A stretch of 10,000 nt of DNA, from contig JAXCGZ010016996.1 of the NCBI GenBank assembly GCA_037179515.1, positions 137,501 through 147,500 on the forward strand, read 5' to 3'. Below the pieces are notes generated by a model. It saw only the letters and a list, made by a program, of their open reading frames with translations, made no database searches and had not been told where the DNA came from. Numbering within the stretch: the first letter of the stretch is position 1; each line of letters opens with the position of its first letter. The translations under genes were made by a program, and so were the position numbers. Positions 8,695 through 10,000 of this stretch are shown here, one piece after another. The stretch comes from Halocaridina rubra (Eukaryota; Arthropoda; Malacostraca; Decapoda; Atyidae).

Positions 8695-8778
<84 letters not shown>
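8695..8778. repeat. (GT)n microsatellite at the 3' end of LINE copy 2
   Basis: This is 84 bp of GT, equal to (CA)n in the orientation of LINE copy 2. It directly follows that element's terminal repeats, mirroring 3713-3788 after copy 1. Confidence 0.97.
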
Positions 8779-8779
<1 letters not shown>

Positions 8780-8780
8780 C

Positions 8781-8808
8781 AAATACCTAATTGTAATTAC
8801 CTAATTGT
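8781..8808 (-). repeat. Two tandem 14-nt terminal repeats of LINE copy 2
   Basis: On the - strand ACAATTAGGTAATT is followed by ACAATTAGGTATTT. Copy 1 has one such motif at 3698-3710. CR1 elements are known to end in short tandem repeats rather than poly(A), and this fits that pattern. Confidence 0.8.
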
Positions 8809-9042
8809 GATTTCGGGATAGAGCCCAAAGATCGCATGAAACTTATCATACCTGTCCTTAATACTATGGAATGAGTTAGCATTAACTACCTCCTCACTTA
8901 GCGAATTCCAATTATCAACTACTCTTACACTAAAAAAGTATTTCCTTACATCCTGCAAAGAAGTTGTCTTACGATGCTTCAAACTATGACCTCTAGTTCT
9001 AGAGCCAGCCATATCAAAATATCGATCCCTATCCACTCTATC
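8797..9042 (-). pseudogene. LINE copy 2 ORF2 C-terminal segment
   Basis: This - strand frame reads DRDRYFDMAGSRTRGHSLK, then TTSLQDVRKYFF and VRVVDNWNSLSEEVV. It is the CR1 C-terminal region with the RTRGH segment that copy 1 has lost. It is cut off from the upstream RT by an in-frame TAA (9043-9045), where copy 1 has TAT (Tyr), and by indels further upstream. The frame runs past the copy 1 stop position into 3' UTR sequence. Confidence 0.85.
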
Positions 9043-9045
9043 TTA

Positions 9046-9410
9046 ACCATGAAGGAATTTAAAGACTGTCACCATATCCCCCTCAATCTTCTAGCTTCGA
9101 GTGATGTGCGTCTAATTCCCTCAGCCTCTCTTCATAACTGAAATTGCGTATTTCTGGCACCAGTTTCGTGGCATGTCTTCGAACTTTTTCAAGCTTAGCT
9201 ACTTGCTTTTTCAAATGCGGATTCCAAAAGGGGGCTGCATATTCAAGTTTTGGCCTCACGTAGGCTGCTTAAATATTTTTGAACATTTCCTTGTCCATGT
9301 GCCTGAAGGTTACCCTTACATTTGATAAGAAAGCATTTGCTGCCCTTACTATGCCATTTATATGTATTTCTGGAGACAAATCTGCTAGTATGTGTACTCC
9401 TAGATCTCTC
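9046..9410 (-). pseudogene. LINE copy 2 RT thumb region, frame-broken
   Basis: Nucleotide similarity to copy 1 positions about 3060-3440 is obvious on the - strand (LEYAAPFWN-like, RHATKLVPEI-like). No single frame stays open because of small indels. A deletion of about 35 nt relative to copy 1 lies at about 9420-9440. Confidence 0.8.
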
Positions 9411-9713
9411 TCATTCTCTCTCTTCTGAAGTTGTACTCCTTATACTTGTACCCATTCTCATTACCTTACATATTGAAACATTGAATTTCATTAGCCACTT
9501 TTCTGACCACTCATGCAGACTATTGAAATCTTCCTGAAGTTCTCTACCATTGCTTTCGTTTCTTACTTTCTTCACAAGCTTTGCATCATCTGCAGACATA
9601 TTCATGAATGAAATTACAGACTCTGGTAGGTCATTTACATATACAAGGAACAAAAGTGGCCCTAAAACTGAACCCTGCAGAACTCCACTACTAACTCTTC
9701 TCCATTCAGACAC
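9411..9713 (-). pseudogene. LINE copy 2 RT palm segment (motifs B-D)
   Basis: This - strand frame of about 100 codons carries GVLQGSVLGPLLFLVYVNDL (motif B, with the canonical Pro replaced by Leu at 9678-9680). It also has SADD instead of FADD at motif C (Ser codon 9594-9596) and LHEWSEKWLMKFN (motif D). The two Asp residues remain, but the flanking changes and loss of frame make it inactive. Confidence 0.9.
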
Positions 9714-10000
9714 TGAGTATCTTACTCTAACCCTCCGTTCCCTTCCTTCTCAGTAATTTTTATCCATTCCAAGACATTTCCACCTATTCTAGCCATTGCT
9801 TGCAGCTTCTTAATAAGTCTCCCGTGTGGGACAGTGTCAAATGCTTTCTGAAAGTCTAGGAATATGCAATTTGCCCAGCCCTCTCTTTCCTGTAAGATTC
9901 GGCTTACCTCATCATAAAATTCTAATAAGTTTGTTACTGTTGATCTACCTTCTCTGAAGCCATGTTGTCTTACTGACAAAAAGTTGAAGGTTTCCAAGTG
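9714..10000 (-). pseudogene. LINE copy 2 RT segment with motif A
   Basis: This - strand frame carries LSVRQHGFREGRSTVTNLL and CIFLDFQKAFDTVPHGRLI (motif A, with catalytic Asp intact), then MARIGGNVLEWIK. A 1-nt deletion relative to copy 1 in the ATAAAAATTACTG segment (near 9755-9765) throws it out of frame with motif B. It continues past the right edge of the window. Confidence 0.9.

Larger units (their letters stand above)
8779..10000 (-). mobile_element. CR1-type LINE, copy 2 (3' part; continues past window)
   Basis: The reverse strand contains the same family as copy 1, from the RT region QHGFREGRSTV (near 9960) through the thumb and C-terminus to a 3' UTR ending CCCGAAATCACAATTAGG. The terminal 14-nt motif ACAATTAGGTAATT occurs twice in tandem (8781-8808), then (CA)n. 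The 5' half of the 3' UTR hairpin is missing. Several indels break the frame. Orientation is opposite to copy 1, so the two are tail to tail. The right edge of the window cuts the element. Confidence 0.93.

Noticed and set aside
9322..9756. Plus-strand frames over LINE copy 2
   Set aside because: They are the reverse complement of RT coding sequence, and equivalent shadow frames occur opposite copy 1.
8779..10000. An active second LINE gene or host gene on the - strand
   Set aside because: At least one stop, several indels, SADD for FADD and Leu for the motif B Pro show it is a decayed copy.

Overview
This window looks like repeat-rich eukaryotic nuclear DNA, most likely from a decapod crustacean or related arthropod. 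That assignment is an inference from three things: very long (TA)n and (CA)n tracts, CR1-type LINE copies, and no cellular protein gene or bacterial-style gene organisation. I see no host protein-coding gene. Every long credible reading frame belongs to a LINE.

Layout. Positions 1-67 are unassigned. A (CA)n tract (68-145) abuts LINE copy 1 (about 147-3712, + strand), which starts inside ORF1 and is therefore 5'-truncated. Copy 1 has an ORF1 remnant and an almost complete ORF2 (APE-like endonuclease, reverse transcriptase and CR1-type C-terminus). It is damaged by an Asp-to-Tyr change at an endonuclease catalytic position and by a 14-nt deletion near the 3' end. A second (CA)n tract (3713-3788) follows. 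Positions 3972-4542 are mostly (TA)n. A 182-bp MITE with perfect 29-bp terminal inverted repeats lies at 4575-4756. Positions 4755-4841 are (TA)n.

The most striking part is 4842-8180: thirteen tRNA-like modules embedded in a 273-bp tandem repeat. Three are inverted (- strand, 4842-5560) and ten are on the + strand (5556-8180), joined head-to-head at a 5-bp microhomology. The modules have internal Pol III A and B boxes and resemble a tRNA-Thr(AGT). Diagnostic variants recur every third unit, indicating a 3-monomer higher-order repeat. The array is closed on the right by another (TA)n tract (8181-8320) and a second, degenerate MITE copy in opposite orientation (8322-8478). The whole block 4575-8478 is therefore an inverted-symmetric composite.

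Positions 8479-8640 hold unassigned sequence and a possible RTE-like LINE tail. TA and GT microsatellites follow (8641-8778). LINE copy 2 (8779-10000, - strand, same family, heavily mutated) runs off the right edge. The two LINE copies face each other tail to tail, and both 3' ends lead directly into (CA)n.

Nothing here forms a pathway. The functional possibilities are retrotransposition (now broken), Pol III transcription of the tRNA-like repeats, and formation of a long hairpin at the inverted arms.
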